A DNA stretch of 64,000 bases, from assembly GCA_035518095.1 (NCBI GenBank), contig DATIXX010000045.1, positions 1 through 64,000 on the forward strand, read 5' to 3'. The notes under the pieces were generated by a model, which was not told where the DNA came from, made no database searches, and was given only the letters and a program-made list of their open reading frames with translations. The translations under genes and the position numbers were made by a program. The DNA is from Burkholderiales bacterium. Its GTDB lineage: Bacteria; Pseudomonadota; Gammaproteobacteria; Burkholderiales; JAHFRG01. The number at the start of each line of letters is the position of its first letter. The first letter of the stretch is position 1. Below are positions 8,735 through 18,631 of this stretch, piece after piece.

Positions 8735-9013
8735 TCAGACTTCATGCACGGCATGCTCGTTTTCTCGATCTTTCAGCTTGAGCTCGCGCTGCAGCGCCCG
8801 CATCTTGCGTTTTTGCCTGACGATGTAGCCTACGCTGGCCATAATTCCGACTGCCGCGCCGACGCAGAAGAAAACCAGCAGGATCAAAACCAACGGCGCC
8901 TGCCATTCATATCCCAGGTAGTAATGCAATACTGTAGTTTCGGTATTCTTTACCGCAAAGCCAAGCAGTAGCAGAAATAAGACAATTTTAAAGAACCACG
9001 AGACGTATCGCAT
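8735..9013 (-). CDS. lapA: Lipopolysaccharide assembly protein A domain protein (LapA/YciS)
   Basis: A 92-residue inner-membrane protein with two transmembrane helices (about 5-20 and 40-63). VKNTETTVLHYY lies between them and a basic coiled tail follows (VRQKRKMRALQREL). This matches the LapA/DUF1049 family. The protein works with LapB in LPS assembly. It starts 79 bp after ihfB and a hairpin lies in that gap. Confidence 0.92.
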   Translation of the reverse strand: MRYVSWFFKIVLFLLLLGFAVKNTETTVLHYYLGYEWQAPLVLILLVFFCVGAAVGIMASVGYIVRQKRKMRALQRELKLKDRENEHAVHEV

Positions 9014-9040
9014 ATATGCGCGCAGAAATCCATATGTAAC

Positions 9041-9070
9041 AAAGGCGGCATGTCACCGAATGCCGCCTTT
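9041..9070 (-). terminator. Hairpin between ihfB and lapA
   Basis: AAAGGCGGCAT and ATGCCGCCTTT form an 11-bp stem around an 8-base loop just after the ihfB stop. The T tract on the minus strand is short (about three Ts, then GTTA), so it may be a partial terminator or a 3'-end stabiliser that lowers lapA/lapB expression relative to rpsA-ihfB. Confidence 0.6.
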
Positions 9071-9092
9071 GATTGGCTAACAGCAACGCTTT

Positions 9093-9377
9093 TTATTTTT
9101 TACTATCAACCCGCTCACGCAATTCCTTGCCCGCCTTGAAATGCGGCACGTATTTTTCCGGGACTTTCACTCTCTCCCCTGATTTGGGGTTGCGCCCGGT
9201 ACGCGGCGGGCGGTAGTTCAGGCCAAAGCTGCCGAACCCCCTGATTTCGATGCGGCTACCTTGCGCCAGGCTTTTTGTCATAGCGTCCAATATCATTTTT
9301 ACGGCGAGTTCCGCGTCTTTTGCCACCAGCTGCGGATAACGCCCTGCCAATTTTACGATCAGCTCGGACTTTGTCAT
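9093..9377 (-). CDS. ihfB: Integration host factor subunit beta
   Basis: A 94-residue HU/IHF-fold protein starting at [11 protein letters not shown]; an in-frame ATG 11 codons upstream falls too close to the rpsA stop. The DNA-intercalating arm carries [13 protein letters not shown] with the conserved Pro, and [13 protein letters not shown] is the beta-subunit signature. It bends DNA at IHF sites as a dimer with IhfA, which is not in the window. It lies 10 bp after rpsA, the same order as in E. coli (rpsA-ihfB). Confidence 0.96.
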   Translation of the reverse strand: MTKSELIVKLAGRYPQLVAKDAELAVKMILDAMTKSLAQGSRIEIRGFGSFGLNYRPPRTGRNPKSGERVKVPEKYVPHFKAGKELRERVDSKK

Positions 9378-9387
9378 GGTTTTTCCT

Positions 9388-11106
9388 TCATTGTTCGGTA
9401 TTTTTAACATCCAGTTTTGCTTTTAGCAGCGCACCAAGATTAGTGGTACCGGTATTGGCGGCGCCCTCCGTTGCCATTTTCGACATTGCTTCTGTTTCTT
9501 CAGCCAGGTCTTTTGCCTTGATCGATAAATTAATATTGCGATTCTTGCGGTCGATGCCGATGATCATCGCCTTGACTTCATCGCCTTCCTTAATATGGGT
9601 GCGGATATCTTCAACACGATCCCGCGACACTTCAGACGCGCGCAAGTACCCTTCCACGTCGCTGTCCAGCGCAATCACAGCGCCCTTGGGATCAATCGAC
9701 TTCACCTTTCCGGTCACCATGCTGTTTTTGTCGTGCGTTGCGATATAGCTGGTGAAGGGATCGCCGTCCAGCTGCTTGATGCCGAGAGAGATACGTTCGC
9801 GTTCAACGTCGATGGAAAGCACTACCGCTTCAACTTCATCGCCTTTTTTGTAATTGCGTGCCACGGTTTCACCCGGCTGAGTCCACGACAAGTCTGACAG
9901 GTGTACCAGCCCGTCTATGCCGCCCGGCAGGCCGATGAATATTCCAAAATCGGTGATTGACTTGATTTGCCCGCGTACCCGGTCACTCTTCTTGTGATTG
10001 TGAGCGAATTCTTCCCATGGATTGGGCTTGCACTGTTTCATTCCCAGGGAAATGCGGCGGCGTTCCTCATCAATTTCCAGAATCATCACTTCCACTTCAT
10101 CCCCGAGCTGCACCACTCGGGACGGATGAACATTCTTATTGGTCCAGTCCATCTCGGACACGTGCACCAAGCCCTCGATGCCCTGCTCGATTTCAACGAA
10201 TGCGCCGTAATCGGTCAGGTTGCTCACCTTGCCGAAAAGTCGCGTACCCTGTGGGTAGCGGCGGGAAAGCCCGACCCAGGGGTCATCGCCCAGCTGTTTA
10301 AGCCCCAGCGACACGCGGTTCTTTTCCTGGTCGAACTTGAGTACCTTGGCTTCGACTTCATCGCCGACGGACAGGATTTCGGAAGGGTGACGCACGCGGC
10401 GCCACGCCAGGTCAGTGATGTGCAGCAAGCCGTCGATACCCCCCAGGTCTACAAATGCGCCGTAATCGGTAATGTTTTTTACCACGCCTTTGACCACCGC
10501 GCCTTCCTGCAAACTTTGCAAAAACGCCTGGCGCTCGGCGCCTTGGCTTGCCTCAAGCACCGCGCGGCGCGAGACCACCACGTTGTTGCGCTTGCGATCG
10601 AGCTTGATCACCTTGAATTCCATATCCTTGCCTTCGTAAGGATTCGTGTCCTTAACCGGGCGGATATCCACCAACGAGCCGGGCAAAAATGCGCGGATGC
10701 CGTTTACCATGACCGTGAGCCCGCCTTTTACTTTGCCATTGATCAATCCGTGAACCAGAGTTCCCTTCTCAAGAGCCACTTCGAGCTGGTGCCAGGCTGC
10801 GAGCCGCTTGGCTTTCTCGCGCGACAACCGCGTCTCCCCATAGCCGTCTTCCAAAGCCTCGATTGCAACTTCCACAAAGTCACCGGGTTTAGCTTCGACT
10901 TCACCTTTATCGTTGTGAAATTCTTCTACCGGAATAAAGCTTTCCGATTTAAGGCCGGCATTCACCACCACATAATTTGTATCCACCCGAATTACTTCAG
11001 CGGTGATGACTTCGCCAACGCGCATCTCTTGGCGTGACAAACTTTCTTCGAATAACGCGGCAAAATTTTCAGAGCTGTCTGAAGCCGTGGAAGCAGTAAC
11101 CATCAT
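9388..11106 (-). CDS. rpsA: 30S ribosomal protein S1
   Basis: A 572-residue protein made of six S1 (OB-fold) domains. The central ones are clearest, with repeats of the form [23 protein letters not shown] and similar. The first two are the degenerate ribosome-binding type, beginning at [17 protein letters not shown]. coli S1 has 557 residues. S1 brings mRNA to the 30S subunit. The cmk-rpsA-ihfB order is the classical one. Two start codons lie in tandem (ATG ATG). The 88-bp gap after cmk may hold its own promoter or an autoregulatory leader, but I cannot show one. Confidence 0.97.
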   Translation of the reverse strand: MMVTASTASDSSENFAALFEESLSRQEMRVGEVITAEVIRVDTNYVVVNAGLKSESFIPVEEFHNDKGEVEAKPGDFVEVAIEALEDGYGETRLSREKAKRLAAWHQLEVALEKGTLVHGLINGKVKGGLTVMVNGIRAFLPGSLVDIRPVKDTNPYEGKDMEFKVIKLDRKRNNVVVSRRAVLEASQGAERQAFLQSLQEGAVVKGVVKNITDYGAFVDLGGIDGLLHITDLAWRRVRHPSEILSVGDEVEAKVLKFDQEKNRVSLGLKQLGDDPWVGLSRRYPQGTRLFGKVSNLTDYGAFVEIEQGIEGLVHVSEMDWTNKNVHPSRVVQLGDEVEVMILEIDEERRRISLGMKQCKPNPWEEFAHNHKKSDRVRGQIKSITDFGIFIGLPGGIDGLVHLSDLSWTQPGETVARNYKKGDEVEAVVLSIDVERERISLGIKQLDGDPFTSYIATHDKNSMVTGKVKSIDPKGAVIALDSDVEGYLRASEVSRDRVEDIRTHIKEGDEVKAMIIGIDRKNRNINLSIKAKDLAEETEAMSKMATEGAANTGTTNLGALLKAKLDVKNTEQ

Positions 11107-11194
11107 TAAACTAACACCTGTAATCCCGTCCTGTTGACGAGGGGTTGGTTAAAATCAGCTTTAAGTTCTGGCAAACTTCAAGCACTCAAAAAAA

Positions 11195-11869
11195 TCAAAT
11201 TACGAGAGCGCGATACCTTGTAATAACCTCTGCAACCGCTTGCTCTACAGTGAGCGCGGTGGTATCCAGCAAACCGGCGCCGGCGGCCTGTCGCAGGGGC
11301 GCAACCGGGCGTTCGCTATCGCGCGCATCGCGCTCCTTAATTTCCTGCAAAAGGGTTGGAATGCTAGCATACATTCCTTTTTCCTTCAACTGTTTATATC
11401 TGCGCCCGGCGCGTACTTCGGGACTCGCGGTGAGAAACACCTTAAGCTTCGCGTCAGGAAATACTGTCGAGCTCATGTCGCGGCCTTCAGCGACCAAGCC
11501 TGGTCGTTCGCGGAATGCGCGCTGCATGCTCAGCAAAGCCTGCCTTACTTTAGGGAATGCGGCCACTTTGGAAGCGTCTGATGCGCAATTTTCAGCACGG
11601 ATTTGCTCCGTTACGCGCACGCCTTCCAAGATAATCTCGTCGCCTTGAAATTCCGCCCGAAGCGTTTGCGCCAGCGCTGCCAGCGCCGCTTCATCATTGA
11701 GCGACACGCCGCGCTTTCGCGCAGCCAGCGCAACGAGGCGATACAGCGAGCCGCTGTCGAGATAATGAAATCCCAGTTCGCGCGCGACTCGCTGCGCCAC
11801 CGTGCCCTTGCCTGAGGCCGACGGTCCGTCAATCGCAATCACCGGCGGCTGGCTCGCCTCGTCGCTCAC
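11195..11869 (-). CDS. cmk: Cytidylate kinase
   Basis: A 224-residue P-loop kinase that phosphorylates CMP and dCMP. The Walker A motif GPSASGKGT sits at 15-23, and YLDSGSLYRLVAL, VAEGRDMSSTVFPDA and the lid region RAGRRYKQL are typical of bacterial Cmk (E. coli 227 aa). It starts 3 bp after the aroA stop, so the two are translationally coupled. Confidence 0.96.
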   Translation of the reverse strand: MSDEASQPPVIAIDGPSASGKGTVAQRVARELGFHYLDSGSLYRLVALAARKRGVSLNDEAALAALAQTLRAEFQGDEIILEGVRVTEQIRAENCASDASKVAAFPKVRQALLSMQRAFRERPGLVAEGRDMSSTVFPDAKLKVFLTASPEVRAGRRYKQLKEKGMYASIPTLLQEIKERDARDSERPVAPLRQAAGAGLLDTTALTVEQAVAEVITRYRALVI

Positions 11870-11872
11870 TCC

Positions 11873-13177
11873 TTATACCTCGCTGATCTTTAGCCCCACA
11901 CTCTGCGCCAATGCGCAGAAGCCGGGAAAAGAAGTCGCTACGTTGGCGCAATCGCGGATGATGATCGGACCAGCAGCGCGCAGTCCGGCCACGGCAAATG
12001 CCATGGCTACGCGGTGATCGGAATGGCTTTCAATCGCCCCTCCTGAAAAGTCCCCGCCCCGGATACGCATACCGTCCGCGGCAGGCCGGGCGACAATTCC
12101 CAGCAGGCGCAGTCCCTCCGCCATTACCTGGATTCGGTCGCTTTCCTTGACTCGCAGCTCTTCAGCGCCGGTGAGCACCGTTTCGCCTTCTGCGCAGGCT
12201 GCGGCGACGAACAAAACCGGAAATTCATCTATGGCGAGCGGCACCAACCCGCGTGGAATCACGATGCCCTTGAGGCGGGAATGGCGCACCCGCACGTCCG
12301 CTACCGCTTCGCCCGCTGCGCTGCTTTGATTGAATAAACTAATATCCGCTCCCATCAAGCGCAAAATCTCAATCACTCCGGTGCGCGTGGGATTGACCCC
12401 GACATGAGTTAGCGTGATATCGGAACCCGGCGCAATGCTTGCACCGACCATGAAAAATGCTGCCGAAGAAATATCGCCCGGCACATTGATATTTGTCGGC
12501 TTCAATGTTCCGCCGCTTTTGATGCAAGCGGTGTTACCTTCACGCTGGACGCTATAACCAAAGCCCTGCAGCATGCGTTCGGTGTGATCTCGCGTAGGCG
12601 CAGGCTCGACGACGCAGGTACGGCCTCTGGCATAAAGACCTGCAAGCAAAAGCGCGGATTTCACCTGGGCACTGGCCACGGGCATCGTGTAATTGATTGC
12701 GCGCAACTCGGAGACGCCTCTGAGCTTGAGCGGCGGAGTGCCGTTTTCACCTGCGACGATGTCCGCTCCCATTTCGCGCAAAGGAGCCGTTATGCGTTCC
12801 ATTGGCCGCTTGCGCAAGCTATCGTCTCCCGTCAATTCACAGTTGAAAGACTGGCCGGCGAGTAAGCCGCACAGCAGGCGAATCAAGGTGCCCGAGTTAC
12901 CGCAATCGAGTACTTTTTTAGGGGCTTTCAGCCCGCGCAATCCTCCCCCGTAAATCCGGACTTTTTCTCTTGCAGGACGGTCGATGCGCACGCCCATGGC
13001 ACGCATCGCGTTAATCGTAGCAAGTGTATCTTCGGCTTCAAGGAATCCGCTGATTTCGCTCGCGCCTTCAGCGATCGAACCCAGCAGGATACCGCGGTGG
13101 GAAATGGACTTGTCGCCCGGTACGCGCAACGTGCCCGAAAGTGTGCCGCCGGGTTCGACCCGATAATCGAAAGACAT
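11873..13177 (-). CDS. aroA: 3-phosphoshikimate 1-carboxyvinyltransferase (EPSP synthase)
   Basis: A 434-residue enzyme of the shikimate pathway joining PEP to shikimate-3-phosphate. Visible motifs are VPGDKSISHRG near residue 20 (substrate lysine and PEP binding), DCGNSGTLIRLLCGLLAG around 90-107, KRPMERITAPLREMGA and the C-terminal RVKESDRIQVMAEGLR. GNSGT with a Thr-Leu-Ile-Arg-Leu continuation resembles class II-type enzymes more than the GNAGTAMRPL of E. coli; this affects inhibitor sensitivity in the family but is not proof here. Four bp separate it from tyrA upstream and 3 bp from cmk downstream. Confidence 0.96.
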   Translation of the reverse strand: MSFDYRVEPGGTLSGTLRVPGDKSISHRGILLGSIAEGASEISGFLEAEDTLATINAMRAMGVRIDRPAREKVRIYGGGLRGLKAPKKVLDCGNSGTLIRLLCGLLAGQSFNCELTGDDSLRKRPMERITAPLREMGADIVAGENGTPPLKLRGVSELRAINYTMPVASAQVKSALLLAGLYARGRTCVVEPAPTRDHTERMLQGFGYSVQREGNTACIKSGGTLKPTNINVPGDISSAAFFMVGASIAPGSDITLTHVGVNPTRTGVIEILRLMGADISLFNQSSAAGEAVADVRVRHSRLKGIVIPRGLVPLAIDEFPVLFVAAACAEGETVLTGAEELRVKESDRIQVMAEGLRLLGIVARPAADGMRIRGGDFSGGAIESHSDHRVAMAFAVAGLRAAGPIIIRDCANVATSFPGFCALAQSVGLKISEV

Positions 13178-13181
13178 CTTA

Positions 13182-14057
13182 TTATTTATCCAGCAGCCAT
13201 CTCGCGCGCGCGCTGCGAGCGCGGGTAAAGATTTCTTCCAGCGCAGTCCCGTCGCTTTTTCTCATCAGGCCGGCGATGCGGCTCAATTGTTTTTGATATG
13301 CCGCCAGTTCTTTGAGCAGGATTTTGCGGTTGGCCATGGCTATATCGCGCCACATTTCCGGAGAACTTCCGGCAATGCGCGTAAAGTCGCGGAAGCCGCT
13401 TGCCGCATAATTAAACAACTTGGCTGCATTGGGTTTTGCTGCGATCGTGTCCATAAGCGCGTAGGCGAGCAGATGCGGCAAATGGCTCACCGCGGCAAAG
13501 GTCTCATCGTGCTGGCGTGGCGTCATTTGCCTTACACGCGCGCCGCAGGCCTTCCACAAATCCTTGACCCGTTTTAACGCCTTGCCGTCGGTTCTCGCCA
13601 GTGGCGTCACCACCACATTCTTGTTAACAAAAAGCTCGGAACTCGCCGCGCCTACTCCGCTCTGTTCCCCGCCAGCAACCGGGTGGGCCGGCACAAATCG
13701 CGCAAGGTGCGCTCCCAGGCATTCACGCGCAAAAGCCACCACATCCTGCTTGGTGCTGCCGGCATCCGTTACCATAGTATGAGGCTCTAAACGCGGCGCA
13801 AGCTCGCACATCACCCGGCGCATTTGTCCTACGGGCAGCGCCAGCATAATCAGGTCGGCACCCGGCACTGCTTGGGCCGCGTCGTCACACGCTTCGTCAA
13901 TCACGCCGAGCCGCAGCGCTTTTTCCATATTGGCGCGGCTTCGTCCTACGCCGACCACGTGCTTGGCCAAGCCCGCGCGCTTTAGTGCCAGGGCAAATGA
14001 GCCGCCTATCAGCCCCACGCCGAATATCACCACTTTGCCTAATTGTAATTTCGCCAT
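13182..14057 (-). CDS. tyrA: Prephenate dehydrogenase
   Basis: A 291-residue NAD-dependent enzyme making 4-hydroxyphenylpyruvate for tyrosine. The start at 14057 (MAKLQLGKVVIFG) overlaps the region just after the hisC stop (TGACATG). The dinucleotide fold is VVIFGVGLIGGSFALALKRAG, and VTDAGSTKQDV and FVPAHPVAGGEQSG carry the conserved active-site residues. There is no fused chorismate mutase; that activity is on PheA. The gene order pheA-hisC-tyrA-aroA-cmk-rpsA is the aromatic supraoperon known from pseudomonads and betaproteobacteria. Confidence 0.95.
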   Translation of the reverse strand: MAKLQLGKVVIFGVGLIGGSFALALKRAGLAKHVVGVGRSRANMEKALRLGVIDEACDDAAQAVPGADLIMLALPVGQMRRVMCELAPRLEPHTMVTDAGSTKQDVVAFARECLGAHLARFVPAHPVAGGEQSGVGAASSELFVNKNVVVTPLARTDGKALKRVKDLWKACGARVRQMTPRQHDETFAAVSHLPHLLAYALMDTIAAKPNAAKLFNYAASGFRDFTRIAGSSPEMWRDIAMANRKILLKELAAYQKQLSRIAGLMRKSDGTALEEIFTRARSARARWLLDK

Positions 14058-14058
14058 G

Positions 14059-15159
14059 TCACGCTGCTTCGCGAACCAATTGCAATGCTTTGAGAAATTT
14101 TTCATTCTCTTCGGGCAGGCCGATGCTTACCCGCAGCCACTCCGGCATCCCATAATCGCCGATGGGACGGACGATGACCCCGCGTTGCAGCAAGTTTTGA
14201 TACAGGGCCTTGGCATCACCGGCAAAGAAGCACACAAAATTTCCGTAGGATGGAATAAAACGGATTCCCAATCGCTTAAAGCCTTGCGTGATTTGCATCA
14301 TGCCCCGTTGATTGAGCTGGTAGCTTTGCGTGACGAACTCCTGATCGTCGAGCGCCGCAATCGCAGCCGCTTGGGAGACACTGCTGACATTGAAGGGCTG
14401 GCGCACGCGGTTCATGAGGTCAGCGACTTGCGCGTGCGCCATTGCGTAACCTACCCGCAGTCCGGCCAAGCCGTAAGCTTTGGAAAAAGTACGTGTAATA
14501 ATCAGATTGGGAAATTGCTTAAGCCAGGCCGCGCCGGGAGTTTTCAGCTCATCCGGCAAATACTCATTATAGGCCTCGTCCAGAACCACCAATACTTGCT
14601 GGGGGAGACGCTGCAAAAAAGCCTGCAGCTCTGGGACGGACAACAGCGTGCCGGTGGGATTATTGGGATTGGCGATGAACACAATGCGCGTTTGCGCATT
14701 TGTCACCTGTAACATTGCATCCAGGTCATGACCGAAATTTTTTGCCGGCGCTTCGACCCCCTGTGCGCCGCATGCCTGCGTTGCCAGGCGATACACTACA
14801 AAAGCATGCCGCGAATAAACGGCCTGTGTTCCGGGAGCGAGAAATGCGCGCGCAGCGAGTTCCAGCACATCGTTTGAGCCATTGCCCAGCACAATCTGTT
14901 CGGGATGAATTTCGTGCCGCGAGGACAAGACCCGCTTCAGGGTATATCCATTGCCGTCCGGATAGCGCGCGATATCCGATAATGCCTCGCGAATTGCGGC
15001 AAGCGCCTTGGGACTCGCGCCCCGGGGATTTTCGTTGGATGCGAGCTTGATGACGTCTTTCAGCCCCAGCTCGCGCTCGAGCTCGGAAATGGGCTTCCCC
15101 GGCTGGTAAGCCGCCAGAGCGCGGATATAGGGAGGAGCCAGTTCACATAAGTCCATCAT
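14059..15159 (-). CDS. hisC: Histidinol-phosphate / aromatic aminotransferase (HisC family)
   Basis: A 366-residue fold-type I PLP aminotransferase. [35 protein letters not shown] and the PLP lysine in [17 protein letters not shown] are the HisC signature. Because it lies between pheA and tyrA rather than among his genes, it probably also, or mainly, transaminates phenylpyruvate and 4-hydroxyphenylpyruvate, as proposed for the supraoperon HisC paralogue (HisHb) of other proteobacteria. Its real preference cannot be read from sequence. Upstream lies a 104-bp gap with repeats. Confidence 0.92.
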   Translation of the reverse strand: MMDLCELAPPYIRALAAYQPGKPISELERELGLKDVIKLASNENPRGASPKALAAIREALSDIARYPDGNGYTLKRVLSSRHEIHPEQIVLGNGSNDVLELAARAFLAPGTQAVYSRHAFVVYRLATQACGAQGVEAPAKNFGHDLDAMLQVTNAQTRIVFIANPNNPTGTLLSVPELQAFLQRLPQQVLVVLDEAYNEYLPDELKTPGAAWLKQFPNLIITRTFSKAYGLAGLRVGYAMAHAQVADLMNRVRQPFNVSSVSQAAAIAALDDQEFVTQSYQLNQRGMMQITQGFKRLGIRFIPSYGNFVCFFAGDAKALYQNLLQRGVIVRPIGDYGMPEWLRVSIGLPEENEKFLKALQLVREAA

Positions 15160-15165
15160 AGCGTT

Positions 15166-15264
15166 AACGGTGAAAATCGAACGGTGAAGGGTAAATCGTG
15201 CAATAAAACAGTTGCAAATCCTGGCATATCACTGTTCACTGATCACCGTTTACGGTTCACGAAT
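15166..15264. repeat. Inverted pair of 7-bp repeat arrays
   Basis: Five head-to-tail heptamers close to AACNGTG occupy 15166-15200. Five more in the opposite orientation (consensus CACNGTT) occupy 15230-15264, with a 29-bp spacer. The arrays can pair into a long imperfect hairpin in RNA or DNA. The second array runs to the pheA stop codon. The element fills almost the entire hisC-pheA gap. A related array occurs at 55594-55679. Confidence 0.75.
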
Positions 15265-16328
15265 TAAAGCACCGCGGCGGGGTACGATCCGAGGATTTTC
15301 AAGAAAGCGGCCCTATCAGCCAGTTCAGCAAGCGCTTTCGCCACATTTTCTTCTTTCTGGTGGCCTTCGATATCAACAAAGAAAACGTATTCCCAAAGAC
15401 CCGTACGCGACGGGCGCGACTCGAGCTTGCTCATGCTTACGCCATAATGTGCAAGCGGAGTCAGCAATTGATGCACCGCTCCCGGAATATTTTTGCTGGA
15501 CATCACCAGCGACGTTTTGTCTTTACCGGACGGCTCTGCATCGTACACGCCGAGTATCCAGAAACGCGTAGTATTGTTGGGCTCGTCTTCGATATTCGAA
15601 GTCAGGACGTTGAGGTTATAGCGTTCCGCTGCCATGTCTCCCGCGATCGCGCAGCTTGCCTTATCCTTGCCCGCAAGACGCGCGGCCTCGGCGTTGCTCG
15701 CAACATGCACCCGCTGTACATTCGGAAGGTTCAGGTTCAGCCACTCGTGGCATTGAGCGAACGATTGCGCATGTGAGTAAATCCGTTTGACGTTCTTGAG
15801 GCCTTTGGTCTTGCGCAGCAAATGCTGGTGCACGCGCAACACCACCTCGCCGCAAATTTTGAGCGGAGTGGCAAGCATCAGATCCAGAGTCCGGCCTACC
15901 GCGCCTTCCGTAGAATTTTCCACCGCGGCCACCGCGTAGTCCACTTCACCGGCTTCCACCTTGTGCATCACTTCGTCTATTGAAGCACAGGCTACGGCAT
16001 GCGCAGCGTGGCCAAAATGCTTGATAGCGGCAGCTTCACTGAACGTTCCCTGTGGCCCGAGGTAAGAGACTGCCATCGGTTTTTCCAGCGCCAGGCAGGC
16101 GGACATAATTTCACGGAATAGTCGCGCTACGGTCTCATCGGATAGCGGGCCGGAGTTGGCGTCTTTAATACGCCGCAAGATCTGGGCTTCGCGCTCAGGG
16201 CGGTAGACGGCACCGTTCTTGAGCCGCCCGATGGAACGGGCATGTGCGGCGCGGCGATTGAGGAGCTCGAGCATCTGCTGATCCAGCGCATCGATGCTTG
16301 CCCGCAATTTTTTAAGCTCGTCACTCAC
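15264..16328 (-). CDS. pheA: Chorismate mutase / prephenate dehydratase (P-protein)
   Basis: A 354-residue bifunctional enzyme for phenylalanine synthesis. Residues 1-85 form an AroQ-type all-helical chorismate mutase (LRASIDALDQQMLELLNRRA). Prephenate dehydratase starts at YLGPQGTFSEAAA, with the catalytic TRFWILG around 265. A C-terminal ACT domain (ESRPSRTGLWEYVFFVDIEG) should bind phenylalanine for feedback control. It lies 16 bp after serA. Length is slightly below the E. coli protein (386 aa). Confidence 0.96.
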   Translation of the reverse strand: MSDELKKLRASIDALDQQMLELLNRRAAHARSIGRLKNGAVYRPEREAQILRRIKDANSGPLSDETVARLFREIMSACLALEKPMAVSYLGPQGTFSEAAAIKHFGHAAHAVACASIDEVMHKVEAGEVDYAVAAVENSTEGAVGRTLDLMLATPLKICGEVVLRVHQHLLRKTKGLKNVKRIYSHAQSFAQCHEWLNLNLPNVQRVHVASNAEAARLAGKDKASCAIAGDMAAERYNLNVLTSNIEDEPNNTTRFWILGVYDAEPSGKDKTSLVMSSKNIPGAVHQLLTPLAHYGVSMSKLESRPSRTGLWEYVFFVDIEGHQKEENVAKALAELADRAAFLKILGSYPAAVL

Positions 16329-16344
16329 GATTTGATCAGCCGGG

Positions 16345-17529
16345 TTATTTCACCTGCGCCGGCAGATTACGCACCGAAAGAACGCCGGAAATGCTTGCGA
16401 TTTGCTGGATAACCTTCCCCGACACCGGGCTGTCCACATCCACCAGGGTATAAGCCATCGCGCCTTTTGATTTGTTCATCATGTTATGGATGTTAAGTCC
16501 CGCCTGTGCCATGGTGGTGGAAATCTGCCCCACCATGTTGGGCACGTTGGCATTGGCTATTCCCACGCGGTACGGCGATTCCCGCATCATGATCACATTG
16601 GGGAAATTCACCGCGTTCAATATATTGCCGTTCTCAAGGTAATCCCGCACCTGGTCTACCACCATTACTCCACAATTGTCTTCGGCTTCCTGAGTTGAGG
16701 CGCCCAAATGCGGCAGCGCCACGACGCCGGGCTGGTCCTTAAGCTTGGCGGATGGAAAGTCGCACATGTAATACCTGATTTTTTTCGAACCCAGCGCCGC
16801 CAGCACTGCGTCCTCGTCCACAAGGCCGTCGCGCGCAAAATTCAGCAAGACCACGCCCTGGCGCATTTTGTTGACATGGTTGGCGTCAATCATGTTCTTT
16901 GTCGCATCCACCAGCGGGACATGTAGCGAAATGAAGTCACTGTATTTAAGTAATTCATCGATACTGTGCGCCTTCTTCGCCTGCGACGGCACGCTCCACG
17001 CCGCTTCCACGGTGATTTCCGGATCGAAACCGATAACCCGCATGCCAAGCTTGATCGCTGCGTCCGCAACCATGCCGCCGATCGCGCCGAGTCCTATGAT
17101 GCCGAGCGAACGATGCGGGAGCTCGAAACCCGAAAACTGTTTCTTCCCTTCTTCTACTTTCTTTCCCAATGTTTCGTCGTCGCCCTGAAGAGTATTCACA
17201 AAACGAATCGCCTGCACCAGGTTGCGCGAAGCTATCAGAATGGCTGCAATCACTAACTCTTTCACTGCGTTGGCATTCGCCCCAGGAGCATTAAACACCG
17301 GCACACCGCGATCATTCATCCGTTGGACCGGAATGTTGTTGGTGCCGGCGCCGGCGCGCGCGATCGCCTTGACTGTGGACGGAATCACCATCTCGTGCAT
17401 GTTTTGCGAGCGCACCAGGATGGCATCCGGTTCATTCACCTGATCGCTCACGACATAATTGTGCGGAAAGCGCTTTAGGCCACGCGCCGAAACCTGGCCA
17501 AGCATGAGGATGTGATACGCCTCAGGCAT
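16345..17529 (-). CDS. serA: D-3-phosphoglycerate dehydrogenase
   Basis: A 394-residue NAD-dependent enzyme, the first step of serine synthesis. ARAGAGTNNIPVQRMN, the nucleotide fold LGIIGLGAIGGMVADAA, LVDEDAVLAAL and PHLGASTQEAEDNC (catalytic His) identify the D-2-hydroxyacid dehydrogenase family. An ACT domain at the C-terminus (LNIHNMMNKSKGAMAYTLVD) is typical of short SerA forms such as the E. coli enzyme (410 aa) and usually senses serine. Its first 8 bp overlap the end of serC, so steps 1 and 2 of the pathway are made from one message. Confidence 0.94.
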   Translation of the reverse strand: MPEAYHILMLGQVSARGLKRFPHNYVVSDQVNEPDAILVRSQNMHEMVIPSTVKAIARAGAGTNNIPVQRMNDRGVPVFNAPGANANAVKELVIAAILIASRNLVQAIRFVNTLQGDDETLGKKVEEGKKQFSGFELPHRSLGIIGLGAIGGMVADAAIKLGMRVIGFDPEITVEAAWSVPSQAKKAHSIDELLKYSDFISLHVPLVDATKNMIDANHVNKMRQGVVLLNFARDGLVDEDAVLAALGSKKIRYYMCDFPSAKLKDQPGVVALPHLGASTQEAEDNCGVMVVDQVRDYLENGNILNAVNFPNVIMMRESPYRVGIANANVPNMVGQISTTMAQAGLNIHNMMNKSKGAMAYTLVDVDSPVSGKVIQQIASISGVLSVRNLPAQVK

Positions 17530-18631
17530 ATTGCGCTTCGAATTCTCGCATGTACTCTACCAGGGTTTGCACGCCCTCCAGGGGCATCGCGTTGTAAATG
17601 GACGCGCGCATGCCGCCCGCTAAACGATGCCCCTTAAGTTGCACCAGCCCTCTCGCTTGCGCCTGATTCAGAAATTCTTGTTCCAGCGCGGTATTTTTTA
17701 GCCTGAACGGAACATTCATGCGTGAACGGTCGCTTTTCCGCACCGGATTGCTGAAAAACCGGCTGGTGTCGAGAAAATCGTAAAGCACCGTCGATTTCTC
17801 AATGTTGCGCATTTCCATCGCGGGGATGCCTCCGATTTTTTTCAACCACTGGAAATTGAGCCCGGCGATGTAAATCGCGTAAGCAGGCGGGGTGTTGTAC
17901 ATGGAATCGTTGTCCGAATGAACTTTATAGTCCAGCATCGAAGGCATGCCCGAAAGCGCGCCCCCCATCAAATCCTCGCGTATTATGACGATGGTCAACC
18001 CTGCCGGCCCGATGTTTTTCTGCGCCCCCGCATAAATCAACCCGAAACGGCTTACGTCCACTGCGCGCGACAGTATGTTCGACGACATGTCGGCCACCAA
18101 CGGAACTTCACCGGTCTCTGGAACCCAGTGAAACTCCACGCCGCCGATGGTTTCGTTGGGCGTGTAATGCACGTAGGCTGCGTCGGGATCAGGCCGCCAC
18201 TGCTCTTGCCCCGGCGCATAGGTAAATCCAGCATCCTCGGAGGTGGCCGCAACATTTACTGCGCAAAATTTTTTTGCCTCGGCGATCGCCTTTTTTGACC
18301 ATTCACCGGAAAAAATATAGTCGGCAGAGTTCTTGCCGCGCAATAGGTTGACCGGCACCATGGCAAATTGCAAGCTGGCGCCGCCTTGCAGGAACAGTAC
18401 CTTGTAATGAGCCGGAATGCGCATCAGCTCGCGTAAATCAGCTTCCGCGCGGCGGATGATGGTCGTGAATTCCTTGCCGCGGTGGCTCATTTCCATAACT
18501 GACATCCCACTGCCGTGCCAATCCAGCATTTCTTCGCGCGCGCACTGCAGTACCTCTCGCGGCAGCACTGCCGGTCCGGGACTGAAATTGTAGACGCGAG
18601 CTGTTGCGTTATATGCTTTTACGTCGTTCAT
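17522..18631 (-). CDS. serC: Phosphoserine aminotransferase
   Basis: A 369-residue PLP aminotransferase acting on 3-phosphohydroxypyruvate, and in many bacteria also in pyridoxal phosphate synthesis. NFSPGPAVLPREVL near the N-terminus, SVMEMSHRGKEF, LFLQGGASLQFAMVP and the PLP lysine in YAGAQKNIGPAGLTIVI are diagnostic. ATG at 18631 overlaps the gyrA stop (TGATG); a GTG one codon upstream is the alternative. AAGGA lies in good ribosome-site position inside gyrA. Serine made here can feed cysM at the far end of the run. Confidence 0.96.
   Translation of the reverse strand: MNDVKAYNATARVYNFSPGPAVLPREVLQCAREEMLDWHGSGMSVMEMSHRGKEFTTIIRRAEADLRELMRIPAHYKVLFLQGGASLQFAMVPVNLLRGKNSADYIFSGEWSKKAIAEAKKFCAVNVAATSEDAGFTYAPGQEQWRPDPDAAYVHYTPNETIGGVEFHWVPETGEVPLVADMSSNILSRAVDVSRFGLIYAGAQKNIGPAGLTIVIIREDLMGGALSGMPSMLDYKVHSDNDSMYNTPPAYAIYIAGLNFQWLKKIGGIPAMEMRNIEKSTVLYDFLDTSRFFSNPVRKSDRSRMNVPFRLKNTALEQEFLNQAQARGLVQLKGHRLAGGMRASIYNAMPLEGVQTLVEYMREFEAQYA

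Noticed and set aside
9967-11037. Long open frame (356 codons) opposite rpsA
   Set aside because: It is antisense to the conserved S1 repeats, shows no family motif, and has the His/Phe/Val-rich composition typical of the complement of a coding strand.
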